DNA from: Roseburia sp.
GTDB lineage: Bacteria; Bacillota; Clostridia; Lachnospirales; Lachnospiraceae
Length of the DNA: 64,000 bases
Assembly (NCBI GenBank): GCA_019421345.1
Contig: JAHZFL010000004.1
Location: forward strand, 90,054-154,053
Direction of reading: 5' to 3'
Shown one piece after another: positions 35,550 through 42,988 of the stretch (its first letter is position 1; the number at the start of each line of letters is the position of its first letter). The notes beneath the pieces are model-generated. The model did no database searches and had not been told where the DNA came from. It saw only the letters and a program-made list of their open reading frames with translations. Made by a program: the position numbers and the translations under genes.

Positions 35550-35645
35550 CTCAGTTCACAATGAACCAAAGTTCTTTTCTCTTACCTCGGTTCATTGTGA
35601 ACCAAAGTTCTTTTCTCTTACCTCGGTTCACAATGAACCAAAGTT
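35550..35645. repeat. Three 36-bp-period palindromic repeats, candidate oriT/relaxosome sites
   Basis: Repeats start at 35,550, 35,586 and 35,622. Each contains a palindrome GGTTCA-nnn-TGAACC (the first as AGTTCA) followed by AAAGTT; the 3-nt centre is CAA in units 1 and 3 and TTG in unit 2. The TCTTTTCTCTTAC spacer is also repeated. A diverged half (CTCAATGTGAACCAAGGTT) occurs near 35,900. The position upstream of mobC and the relaxase suggests a binding site array at the origin of transfer. Confidence 0.65.
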
Positions 35646-35658
35646 TCTACTTCATTCA

Positions 35659-35717
35659 CTTGGATTGCACTGGATCAAAGCCTACTTTCTTTGACTTGAT
35701 TCCAGTGCGATTCCAAG
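35659..35717. repeat. Long inverted repeat next to the palindrome array
   Basis: The arms CTTGGATTGCACTGGATCAA (35,659 on) and its near reverse complement CTTGATTCCAGTGCGATTCC (35,695 on) pair with few mismatches around a 14-nt loop. Such hairpins often flank nic sites. A second small hairpin (TACGGA-gcata-TCCGTA) follows near 35,858. I cannot place the nic itself. The remaining sequence up to 36,050 holds no gene. Confidence 0.55.
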
Positions 35718-36054
35718 TTTTCATGCTGTGCATATCTCAGGGGTTTTAGGGGTATCCCCTAACAAGTGCCATTTGTAATACAAATGCGTATCTTGCCATT
35801 GATTAAAAATCAATGGTTTCTACACAAAATGCTGCAAATAAAACAAAAAAATAGCCCTACGGAGCATATCCGTAAGACTAATTCGGTGTAACTTCAGCTC
35901 AATGTGAACCAAGGTTATGAAAATGTTATCAGAAAAACCCATATTTCTAAGAAAAAGATACATTTTTTGTGTACTATTTGTGTACTATAAAACACAACAA
36001 ACCACATTTTATCAATAACTCTAGTTATGTTTTACTTCTTTGCAGAGATGAATA

Positions 36055-36083
36055 TTGCAATCTGATTTTGCATATGTTATAAT
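36055..36083 (+). promoter_or_regulatory. Promoter of Fst-type antitoxin RNA
   Basis: TTGCAA, exactly 17 nt, then TATAAT on the plus strand; a strong promoter directed toward the toxin gene. Confidence 0.65.
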
Positions 36084-36089
36084 GCCGGT

Positions 36090-36168
36090 AGGCAATAAAG
36101 GATATAGTTGTTCCATAGTGAGCGGCAACAAAAAACCCGGAGGTGTGCAAGACCTTCGGGTTTTTCTA
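36090..36168 (+). ncRNA. Putative RNAII-like antitoxin of an Fst/par-type system
   Basis: A ~75-nt RNA is predicted between the promoter and a terminator (AAAAACCCGGAGGT/ACCTTCGGGTTTTT, 36,131-36,165). It contains ATAAAGGATATA (36,095) and TTCCATAG (36,111). Both also occur on the same strand across the toxin start region (36,281 and 36,298), so the RNA can pair with the toxin mRNA at its start codon. Convergent genes sharing a terminator plus two repeats at the toxin 5' end is the layout of par of pAD1. Confidence 0.65.
36131..36165. terminator. Bidirectional terminator shared by toxin and antitoxin RNAs
   Basis: A 14-bp stem with one mismatch, with A-run on the left and T-run on the right, so it can end transcription on both strands. 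Confidence 0.7.
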
Positions 36169-36216
36169 TTCCTATTTTTGGAGTGGGAAGACTTAACCCC
36201 ACAGGCTAGTTACCGA

Positions 36217-36303
36217 CTATTTATCGCCATCTAACCATTTGTTGATGCAGTGGCAAACCACACCAGCCGCAACAGCGACCATAAAGGATATAATAAATTC
36301 CAT
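36217..36303 (-). CDS. Fst-like type I toxin peptide, 28 residues
   Basis: MEFIISFMVAVAAGVVCHCI followed by NKWLDGDK: one membrane helix, then the W-L/charged tail typical of the Fst/Par toxin superfamily. GGGAGGTG precedes the ATG at good spacing. The toxin should insert in the membrane; RNAII-type pairing keeps it silent while the element is present. It lies close to the candidate oriT, as a stability module. Confidence 0.7.
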   Translation of the reverse strand: MEFIISFMVAVAAGVVCHCINKWLDGDK

Positions 36304-36429
36304 AGCAAGCACCTCCCTTCCTTACCTGTCTAGGAGGCGGTAACAATCTGATTATAGCATATTGGCTTACACTCTTCCACTTATTCCTACGATTATCTTG
36401 TCATGAAAAAAGCCCAGCACATGGCTGAG

Positions 36430-36690
36430 CTAAAATGAACTATCAAAACTAATTCCCAAATCATCGAATACTGGTTGTAATATATCTAGCGTGAAGTCCC
36501 ATGCGTCCTCCAATTCCCTAAAATAGTTCTTTGCTAAGAAATATAATACGATGACTATTGGCTGCTGATAAAGAATTAAATCCTGATTCTCCTCTATACT
36601 TTCTAAGAATAGTGTAATAAAACCTTTGATGCTATCAATATCAACATATTTTCAATCATTCTTTCCAATTGTTCGAATATTGATCTATTT
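36430..36690 (-). pseudogene. Frameshifted short gene remnant
   Basis: The 3' part (EENQDLILYQQPIVIVLYFL ... DILQPVFDDLGISFDSSF then TAG at 36,430) continues upstream in another frame as EKLNRSIFEQLERMIE. A single frameshift near 36,655 explains this. It follows the Fic-like gene directly. The family is unknown. The left part of the interval (36,310-36,420) shows nothing further. Confidence 0.4.
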
Positions 36691-36701
36691 AACTTCTCAT
36701 T

Positions 36702-37388
36702 TTATCTGTGTTTCTGCTTTATAATATGAGTATGATCTTCTCGTGTCCTCTCCGGCGCATATTCCGGATTAAGCAGCAGACACTTTTCTTTAAAAAAGCT
36801 CTTAATTTTTGCAGGATCATTACTTTCATAAAAGTCGACCAGAAGTTCCTTAAATCTGTCAATTTCATGATAAGGAACAGAAAAGATACCAATGTCATTT
36901 TCCATCATAATTTTATTACACATCAACTGCGCAACTCTTTTATTTCCATCCAGAAACATCTGACTTCTTGCTACAAAACAAAACATCTCCAGCGCAGCTT
37001 CCAATTTATCTTCCATCTGTTCAATATCGTTAAGCTTATTTACAATAACTTCTTCTCTGGGATACTCTGGCACCCAAGATGTTCCCCCGATCGTTACTGG
37101 TACTGTCCTTAATTTTCCTGACTCGTATCCTAAATTATCCATACAAATTTTATTCAGTTCTCGCAGAAAATTCAGTTTGTTTGGGTAGTCAATATTTTCA
37201 AATAAAAAGTACCATGCCCTTTTCATATTTACAATAAAAAGGACTTCATCACGTTTTGTCTCTACCGGGATGTTGGAAAGAATTTTCTCTGTATTTGGAA
37301 ACGTAGTTCCCAATCCCTCAATTCCTGCACTCTTCCAAATAGAATCCACAAGCTGCCTTTTTCCCAATGCTATTGATATATTATTCAT
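36702..37388 (-). CDS. Fic/Doc-family protein with altered catalytic motif
   Basis: A 228-residue protein with the Fic fold signature MFLDGNKRVAQL around residue 140-150. The canonical HPF(x)(D/E)GNxR motif here reads SQMFLDGNKR: the catalytic His is replaced by Gln while the phosphate-anchor GNKR is kept. Fic enzymes transfer AMP or other nucleotides to targets; without the His this activity is expected to be weak or lost. No inhibitory (S/T)xxxE(G/N) helix was recognised. The neighbouring MNT/HEPN genes suggest a toxin or abortive-infection area. Confidence 0.75.
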   Translation of the reverse strand: MNNISIALGKRQLVDSIWKSAGIEGLGTTFPNTEKILSNIPVETKRDEVLFIVNMKRAWYFLFENIDYPNKLNFLRELNKICMDNLGYESGKLRTVPVTIGGTSWVPEYPREEVIVNKLNDIEQMEDKLEAALEMFCFVARSQMFLDGNKRVAQLMCNKIMMENDIGIFSVPYHEIDRFKELLVDFYESNDPAKIKSFFKEKCLLLNPEYAPERTREDHTHIIKQKHR

Positions 37389-37450
37389 ATTTCCTCATTC
37401 TTTCTGAACAATTTCTGTTTCGTGTTATGCTGAAGTCAAATCGTTACAAA

Positions 37451-37930
37451 TTATCTAGCAAAATGCTTTCTTAAATTATCTCGATGCATTTCTAAATTCA
37501 ATGCTTGAGGTTCCTTTTCTTCCTCTCTTTTTCTTTCATTTTCTAAATATCTGTCTACTGATTTTTTCACGATCTTCACTGCCTCCCAGCAAATTTTCAC
37601 ATCAGATTCATCTACAAAATAGGAATCTTCACCCGGATAACGGGCAGAAAAGTAGTAACCATCCGCCAGAATGACATCTCTCCATTCACACTCAAATTCC
37701 GGAACATTTGTTTCTATAAACTTCTTAATCTTTTTTAAACTATGAGCCTTCATAATATCAGTATCATTCAATTCAGTGGCTTTCTTGGAAATAACTTCTT
37801 TTAAATACCGCTCACAAATATTTTGTGCAGAAGAACACATCGCATTGCTCACCCTTCCATCTTCTACATTGGCTTTTAAATATAAATAATCATTTTCCGC
37901 AAAATTGTAATATGTTACTTCTTTTCCCAC
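37451..37930 (-). CDS. HEPN-domain protein, partner of the MNT nucleotidyltransferase
   Basis: A 159-residue helical protein matching the HEPN (PF05168-like) pattern: YLKANVEDGRVSNAMCSSAQNICERYLKEV, KAHSLKKIKKFIE and ADGYYFSARYPGEDSYF. In type VII toxin-antitoxin pairs the HEPN protein is an RNase toxin neutralised by nucleotidylation. The usual R-x4-6-H motif is not obvious in the core; RDNLRKH near the C-terminus fits only formally. It overlaps the MNT gene by 16 nt. Confidence 0.75.
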   Translation of the reverse strand: MGKEVTYYNFAENDYLYLKANVEDGRVSNAMCSSAQNICERYLKEVISKKATELNDTDIMKAHSLKKIKKFIETNVPEFECEWRDVILADGYYFSARYPGEDSYFVDESDVKICWEAVKIVKKSVDRYLENERKREEEKEPQALNLEMHRDNLRKHFAR

Positions 37931-38241
37931 AGTATAACCCCCTCATTCTGTATATTTTTATGAAAAAGATCATCAAGCCTATTTTCATTCTTCCCTATGT
38001 CAATCTTTAGTTCTACATCCGGTAGTCTCCAATCATCTGGATTGCAGCTAATTTTTAATGCTCGAAGCTCTTTCATTGGAACACCAGCCTCCAACTCAAG
38101 ATACAGATCAATATCACTGTCTGCCCTCTGTTCGTTTCTGGCACAACTCCCATACAAGCATATTTTTTTTATATAATTTCTATACTTCCAGTTTCCAATC
38201 TCCTGGATTGCATGTGCTAAAGCTTGATCAAACTTTGTCAC
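37915..38241 (-). CDS. MNT-type minimal nucleotidyltransferase antitoxin
   Basis: A 108-residue protein with the polymerase-beta-like core: GSCARNEQRADSDIDLYLEL gives GS-x10-D-x-D, and VELKIDIG supplies the third acidic position. MNT proteins modify and silence the adjacent HEPN toxin. It is encoded first, in the usual order for MntA/HepT. The interval from 38,242 to 38,760 is AT-rich; it holds an inverted repeat (CAACTTCCGG/CCGAAGTTG near 38,555) and no convincing gene. Confidence 0.78.
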   Translation of the reverse strand: MTKFDQALAHAIQEIGNWKYRNYIKKICLYGSCARNEQRADSDIDLYLELEAGVPMKELRALKISCNPDDWRLPDVELKIDIGKNENRLDDLFHKNIQNEGVILWEKK

Positions 38242-38762
38242 CCAATAACCTCCGTTCCACTATCTGCCTTTTCGTGTACACCTAAAACATTCTCTCCGCA
38301 ATTTATATTGGAAAAATCCATGCCAATATTTTTCTTAAGCTAACCCTTTTCTAAAACATTGCTCCTATCTCTTGAGAGCCATTCCACTCATATAAACTAT
38401 CCTTGGCTCTTATTATATAAATCATAACCCGATTCCCCTAAATACCCTCTCATAATGCATATACTTATTATATCATACAATCTTTTCATTTCCCCAGAAT
38501 TTTTTGATAAATATTCTGATAGTACCAATTTTTCATCACTCGTTCATTTCAACTTCGGCTCATTATGACCGGAAGTTGAAACATCCTTTCCTTTATTAGT
38601 CTGTTTCTCTCCCAACTGTGCCACTATTTCCTTGTTATTTCTTCTATGAAATATATATAAACTATAATATAAGGATACAATATACATTAAAGATAAAATA
38701 TACTCAATCCCATTTTTCCTCAGAATCCGCTGTTCTTGCGCTGTTCCGCTTCTTGTACTTTG

Positions 38763-38880
38763 CACAGAATCTGAATGCTCTCTCTATAAAACAACCACAA
38801 AATCTGAATGTACTTTTGAAATATGCATAATATCTGAATGCTTTTTGAAAAAGTATCACAAAACTTGAATACTTTTTCTG
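38763..38880. repeat. Four iteron-like direct repeats
   Basis: Units start at 38,763, 38,796, 38,826 and 38,857 (spacing 33, 30 and 31 nt). The consensus is CACAAAATCTGAATGCTTTT. They lie beyond the 3' end of a possible replication initiator gene, in AT-rich DNA. Helical spacing near three turns is typical for iterons of plasmid-type origins. Confidence 0.55.
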
Positions 38881-38979
38881 CTCAAAAAAAAGCACCTGCT
38901 TTTTTTAGGCAAATCGTGCCTCGCAGATACTTAAATCTTGAAGATTTTTTTATTTTCTACTAATTTATTATACGAAAAT

Positions 38980-39006
38980 CAGACTATCTGCTTCCGCAGA
39001 CAGTCT
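38980..39006 (-). terminator. Stem-loop after the winged-helix gene
   Basis: AGACTATCTGC and GCAGACAGTCT arms with a 4-nt loop, directly after the stop of the gene that ends at 39,007, followed on the minus strand by a short T-rich run. Confidence 0.5.
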
Positions 39007-40074
39007 CTATGGTTGCGCTGGTATATCCTTTAATAGCAATATCCGTTCTAGCTCATCATAATCATATTGTCTCTGGTTGAAGTTTAAGAATTTATTTTTT
39101 CCTCCGTATTGTGCCGCCACCAGTTCTAACTTGTTCTTCTGGTTCAAAACTTGTCTGGTTGGAATACATAATTCCGTTTTTTCTTCAGACCCACTGTATA
39201 AATCTTCTCGCAACAGTTTATGTATCAATTTAATATTAATGAGTTTGTGTTTTAACCATCTTTCTCCCTCATTAATCATCTGCAAGCTCTTTTTTACCGC
39301 TTTGTCAATTATGCTTACCAGTGACTTTTTCTTTTTATCTGCAACCGCATCATACTGTTGAAACAAATTGTATAAATCTTTTTTCCCAGCTCCCGTTTCT
39401 TTAATTCGATTCCGTCTAAGTACAACTTCTGTTCCCTTTTCCCTAAAATACTCGGTCTCCTTCCTTCCATCTCTTTTTCCAATAATATGTTTTCTAGGTT
39501 CTATATAGTATTTGTGATTGCTGATCCCAATCGAAAACAACGTTTTGATTGATGATAGATACATCCTCATCACACGCCGACTCACACCAAAGCGTTTTGG
39601 ATATCCGCTCTCATTATCATAAAATTTTCTGACTCCAATTTGAAAATATCCATTTCCAGAGGATGCTATAATTAGCATTTTTAATGCGAGTAGCTTTGCC
39701 CCTGCCTTAAGCTGCCAAAACTCTTTGCACGAGAAGATACTATGGTTTGTATTGATATATCCTTCTTTATTATATTGCTCCCCTGTATAGGCATTACCAA
39801 CTATAACAATATCACAGTCCATCAAATTCCGCTTTGTACATTCAATAAACCCTTTGCGCTCCAACGATTCCTTTGTATCATAATAACATTGTATGCTCAT
39901 TTTTGTGGCATTGCAGACGTCTTTATAGTGTACTCCAGTAACTCTTGCCGTACTGTCCTGATAGCAAGATATATAGTGCAGAAAATCAATTTCTTTAGAA
40001 GTGCACTTCTGCTCTATCATCCTATCAATAATGCTGTTTTTCAATTTCTGCACTATAATATCCTCCTTCCTCAC
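39007..40074 (-). CDS. Winged-helix DNA-binding protein, possible replication initiator
   Basis: A 355-residue basic protein. Residues ~1-110 look like a winged-helix domain (SKEIDFLHYISCY ... CYYDTKESLERKGFIECTKR), as in Rep-type initiators, and a second one may follow (FGVSRRVMRMYLSSIKTLFSIG). Iteron-like repeats, parA/parB and a primase-like gene nearby fit a role in autonomous replication of the excised element. I cannot exclude a transcription regulator. Confidence 0.55.
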   Translation of the reverse strand: MRKEDIIVQKLKNSIIDRMIEQKCTSKEIDFLHYISCYQDSTARVTGVHYKDVCNATKMSIQCYYDTKESLERKGFIECTKRNLMDCDIVIVGNAYTGEQYNKEGYINTNHSIFSCKEFWQLKAGAKLLALKMLIIASSGNGYFQIGVRKFYDNESGYPKRFGVSRRVMRMYLSSIKTLFSIGISNHKYYIEPRKHIIGKRDGRKETEYFREKGTEVVLRRNRIKETGAGKKDLYNLFQQYDAVADKKKKSLVSIIDKAVKKSLQMINEGERWLKHKLINIKLIHKLLREDLYSGSEEKTELCIPTRQVLNQKNKLELVAAQYGGKNKFLNFNQRQYDYDELERILLLKDIPAQP

Positions 40075-40155
40075 TTAATCATTTGCTGTATTACAAATTT
40101 TTTAACCTTTAGATGCAACATCGTTTCGCATTTTAACATGATTATGCAAGATCAA

Positions 40156-41013
40156 TTAACCTATCTGCGCTGTCTCCGATTGATACCGATTCATTGACAA
40201 ATCATACATATACTTGTCTTTCTCGAATCCAACAAACGGATTTCCATTTTCATGGAAAGCTATCAAGCTGCTTGCACTTCCAACATGAGTGTCAAGAATT
40301 TTCCAATCTGACGGTATGTTATATTTCTGTAGTATCCATCGGTACAGATTAACCGGCTTTTGGGTTGGGTGTATGCGTTTTTCGTTCAACGCTTTATTCC
40401 CCTGTTGAATCGTTCCCTCCGCGATAGATTTTCCTTGAAACATTCCACGCCACATATATCTGAATATATCAACCCTATTTGTAAGAGAGTTATATGCGAT
40501 CTCTGCATCCGATTGATTGCTGCCCTCATTCCACTTGTCCCAAATTATCCGTCCACCCAAAAGAAGATACTCAAAATAATTACATCCCCAAATAATTTGA
40601 TGTTTCGACACCCTCATCAGTTCGTCAAAGTATTCATTTCCCACAGGCTCATTATCCCAACCACGATTTTCATACTGACCGTCGAAAACATATATCCTGC
40701 TTCCGTTCTTCTGTCTAACATATCCGCTGCGATTTTTACCGCCATGTTCCTTTAATCCATACTGAGGGTCTACAATAGCAATGTCAAAATATTTGTCCGA
40801 AAATTGCTTCATGCCATCCATGCAATCCATGTTATAATATCCAAAATCAATCATGCCTATCTCCTTGCATATGGAATGCCGCTTCCGCTTCATTCTTGCG
40901 ATTTCTGAAATAAGTTTAAGATTATTCAGAGTGATTCCCGTTGCCATTTCAATACCAGTGCTTGCGCCGCCCCCTCCAGCAAAATTATCTACAATGATTT
41001 TCCCGTCTATCAT
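40156..41013 (-). CDS. N4/N6-type DNA methyltransferase with a C5-methyltransferase-like N-terminal scar
   Basis: The catalytic part (residues ~50-285) has motif IV as DPQYG near residue 90 and motif I later as DTHVGSASSL near 245, the order of beta-class amino methyltransferases; HPTQKP is also typical. Residues 1-26 (IIVDNFAGGGGASTGIEMATG) instead match the start of C5-cytosine methyltransferases from ICEs. The gene therefore looks like a deletion fusion of two methyltransferase genes. A later internal start (MIDFGYYNMDCMDG) may give the functional enzyme. It may protect the ICE from restriction. Confidence 0.75.
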   Translation of the reverse strand: MIDGKIIVDNFAGGGGASTGIEMATGITLNNLKLISEIARMKRKRHSICKEIGMIDFGYYNMDCMDGMKQFSDKYFDIAIVDPQYGLKEHGGKNRSGYVRQKNGSRIYVFDGQYENRGWDNEPVGNEYFDELMRVSKHQIIWGCNYFEYLLLGGRIIWDKWNEGSNQSDAEIAYNSLTNRVDIFRYMWRGMFQGKSIAEGTIQQGNKALNEKRIHPTQKPVNLYRWILQKYNIPSDWKILDTHVGSASSLIAFHENGNPFVGFEKDKYMYDLSMNRYQSETAQIG

Positions 41014-41213
41014 AACATCCCATTCTTTCCCTTTATGCTCCTCGTACTTGTATCTCCTCCTCTTATCTGGCTCATCTTCTCCATATATATAAGTTGATAC
41101 GGTCTCTGGTGAAATTTCTCTAGTGCCTTTGGATCAACATGCTTTTCTTCACCCAAATTTCTCCTTCTTATTTCCTCTGCTGATGCCCGCCGCTGTTTCC
41201 AATCCTTATTCAT
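41010..41213 (-). CDS. Hypothetical basic 67-residue protein
   Basis: A short, Arg/Lys-rich protein (KQRRASAEEIRRRNLGEEKHVD). The end overlaps the methyltransferase start by 4 nt (ATGA), and the start follows parB by 3 nt, so it belongs to the partition operon. No family was recognised. Confidence 0.5.
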   Translation of the reverse strand: MNKDWKQRRASAEEIRRRNLGEEKHVDPKALEKFHQRPYQLIYMEKMSQIRGGDTSTRSIKGKNGML

Positions 41214-41216
41214 CTC

Positions 41217-42200
41217 TCATCCTTCCAAATATGCTTTTTCTTTTGACCAATTTTCTAATAATTCCATAATCACACTCTCGATATAATCTCTCGTAGCATT
41301 GTCTGGAAAATATTTCCTTATTTGAGAATCTCTAATTGTAAAATTCCTCTTTTCCGGCTTTTTCCCAGATTCCCTCTTTGACATAATGCGTGCCACTGCA
41401 TCCCTATCCAATTTCCCCTGAGAATTTACTTCTGCCATAGCTACTATTTGCGCTTTATCCGGGAACATATTATGTTCAAGACAGTACTCGTGGAGATATT
41501 GCTGCATAGAATTATCAAAAAAAGATATTAGGTAACCTCCTCCAACACTCAGTTTTTCTTCATCTACCAATTTCAAGAACTCCGGTATCAAGTACGTCAA
41601 TCGAATGTATCTTTTTACCGTACTGACACTGTCCCCATTTTTTTCCCCGATACCCTTTATGCCACCCGAATCAGCGGCTAATTCATCTTCGGTCAGTAAA
41701 TCTGTCCTTTTCCCCTGATGCTTCCGTGCCTCTGCTTTTGTCCGGTACGCCCATGCCTTTTCGCTCGGCAGCAATACTTCTCGCCGATTATTAGAATCAA
41801 CCATAATCTCTGCGGCGGCATCATCATCCAACTCCTCAATTCTTACTGGTACTTCTGTCAAACCTGCCAAACCTGCAGCATAATTCCTCCGGTGTCCTGC
41901 TATGATTTCATACTTTCCTGGACTTGATTGATCAGCACGCACAATCAACGGTTCAACAATTCCTATGTTTCGAATACTTTCTGCCAATTCCAACATTTTT
42001 TCATCTTCAACTACGCGAAAAGGATGCCCATAAAAGGATGAAAATTCGTGTAGGCAGCTCCTATGCAGCATAATTGATACAGAAGCTTCTGATACCTGTT
42101 CCTCTTGTTTTTCTTCCTTTTTATTTGCACCATTATATTGAGGGGACATGTTCTGAAACATTCCCCCAAAAATATCTGCACTCGTTACATTTTTTGCCAT
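41217..42200 (-). CDS. parB: ParB-like partition protein
   Basis: A 327-residue protein with a ParB/Spo0J nuclease-like domain: MLELAESIRNIGIVEPLIVR and the ParB box IIAGHRRNYAAGLAG around residue 115, followed by an HTH region (KGIGEKNGDSVSTVKRYIRLTYL). It binds centromere sites and works with ParA. It lies 5 nt after parA. Confidence 0.88.
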   Translation of the reverse strand: MAKNVTSADIFGGMFQNMSPQYNGANKKEEKQEEQVSEASVSIMLHRSCLHEFSSFYGHPFRVVEDEKMLELAESIRNIGIVEPLIVRADQSSPGKYEIIAGHRRNYAAGLAGLTEVPVRIEELDDDAAAEIMVDSNNRREVLLPSEKAWAYRTKAEARKHQGKRTDLLTEDELAADSGGIKGIGEKNGDSVSTVKRYIRLTYLIPEFLKLVDEEKLSVGGGYLISFFDNSMQQYLHEYCLEHNMFPDKAQIVAMAEVNSQGKLDRDAVARIMSKRESGKKPEKRNFTIRDSQIRKYFPDNATRDYIESVIMELLENWSKEKAYLEG

Positions 42201-42205
42201 TCTGT

Positions 42206-42964
42206 TTACCTCTCAAGAATCTCCTCACAAACGCTCCAATAATCTTTTGCTGTAGTACACTTTGGATTGTACTCTTGCACACTCATTCTTGCAGATTGTG
42301 ATTTTTTACAATCCTCGCTTTCTCTAATCTTTGTATCAAACACAACTGTATCAAACATCTTTAACACATCAGGAAGTGCTGTGCTAATTTCCCTACACAA
42401 CATCGTCCGTTCCTTATATTTATTCAGAAGTACTCCTGTAACACGCAAATCCCTGTTTGTATACTTCTTTGTCGCATTAATAGTCATGTATAAATCATTG
42501 ATTCCTTCCATTCCATAGCGGTCACATGTTACTGGTATTACAACTTCATCTGCAAACGTAAGCGCATTGGAGAGCATACAGCCAAGAGTCGGTGGTGTAT
42601 CTACAATTATAAAATCGTACTGCTTCCTAATACTTTCACAGGCATCTCTCATAGTAAAAAGTCTTGTTGCATCATCAGGAAACTTCGTTTCCGGATTCTT
42701 AAGAAGCTTATCTGAAGCGATAATATCAATCTTTTCCATATGTTGAATACACTCCTCCGGCTTTTCTTGCTCAAACAAAAGATCATATAATGTTGCAACT
42801 CCCTCTATCTGCGCTCTGCAAGTGTCTGTAGAGTTACACTGACCATCTGTGTCAATCAATAATACACTCTTTCCCATTTCTGCCAAATCAAACGCAATAT
42901 TTACCGCCGTTGTTGTTTTTCCAATACCACCTTTTTGATTTGCTACTGCAATTACTCTACTCAT
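42206..42964 (-). CDS. parA: ParA-family partition ATPase
   Basis: A 252-residue protein with the deviant Walker A motif KGGIGKTT at residues 10-17, the Walker A' segment FIIVDTPPTLGCML and a VTCDRYGMEG region. ParA drives segregation of the excised circular element or stabilises it during replication. It is encoded immediately upstream of parB. Confidence 0.92.
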   Translation of the reverse strand: MSRVIAVANQKGGIGKTTTAVNIAFDLAEMGKSVLLIDTDGQCNSTDTCRAQIEGVATLYDLLFEQEKPEECIQHMEKIDIIASDKLLKNPETKFPDDATRLFTMRDACESIRKQYDFIIVDTPPTLGCMLSNALTFADEVVIPVTCDRYGMEGINDLYMTINATKKYTNRDLRVTGVLLNKYKERTMLCREISTALPDVLKMFDTVVFDTKIRESEDCKKSQSARMSVQEYNPKCTTAKDYWSVCEEILER

Positions 42965-42988
42965 AATTTTTCTCCTCTTTTCTTAGTT

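Noticed and set aside
35550..35645. CRISPR-like array (36-bp period)
   Set aside because: The spacers are themselves repeated, only three units exist and no cas genes are present; a protein-binding array fits better.
35561..35749. Plus-strand frame with repeated MNQSSFLLPRF units
   Set aside because: It is a translation of the palindromic repeat array; not a credible gene.
38544..38895. Minus-strand frames over the iteron-like repeats
   Set aside because: Their repeated peptide segments come from the DNA repeats; no ribosome site was seen.
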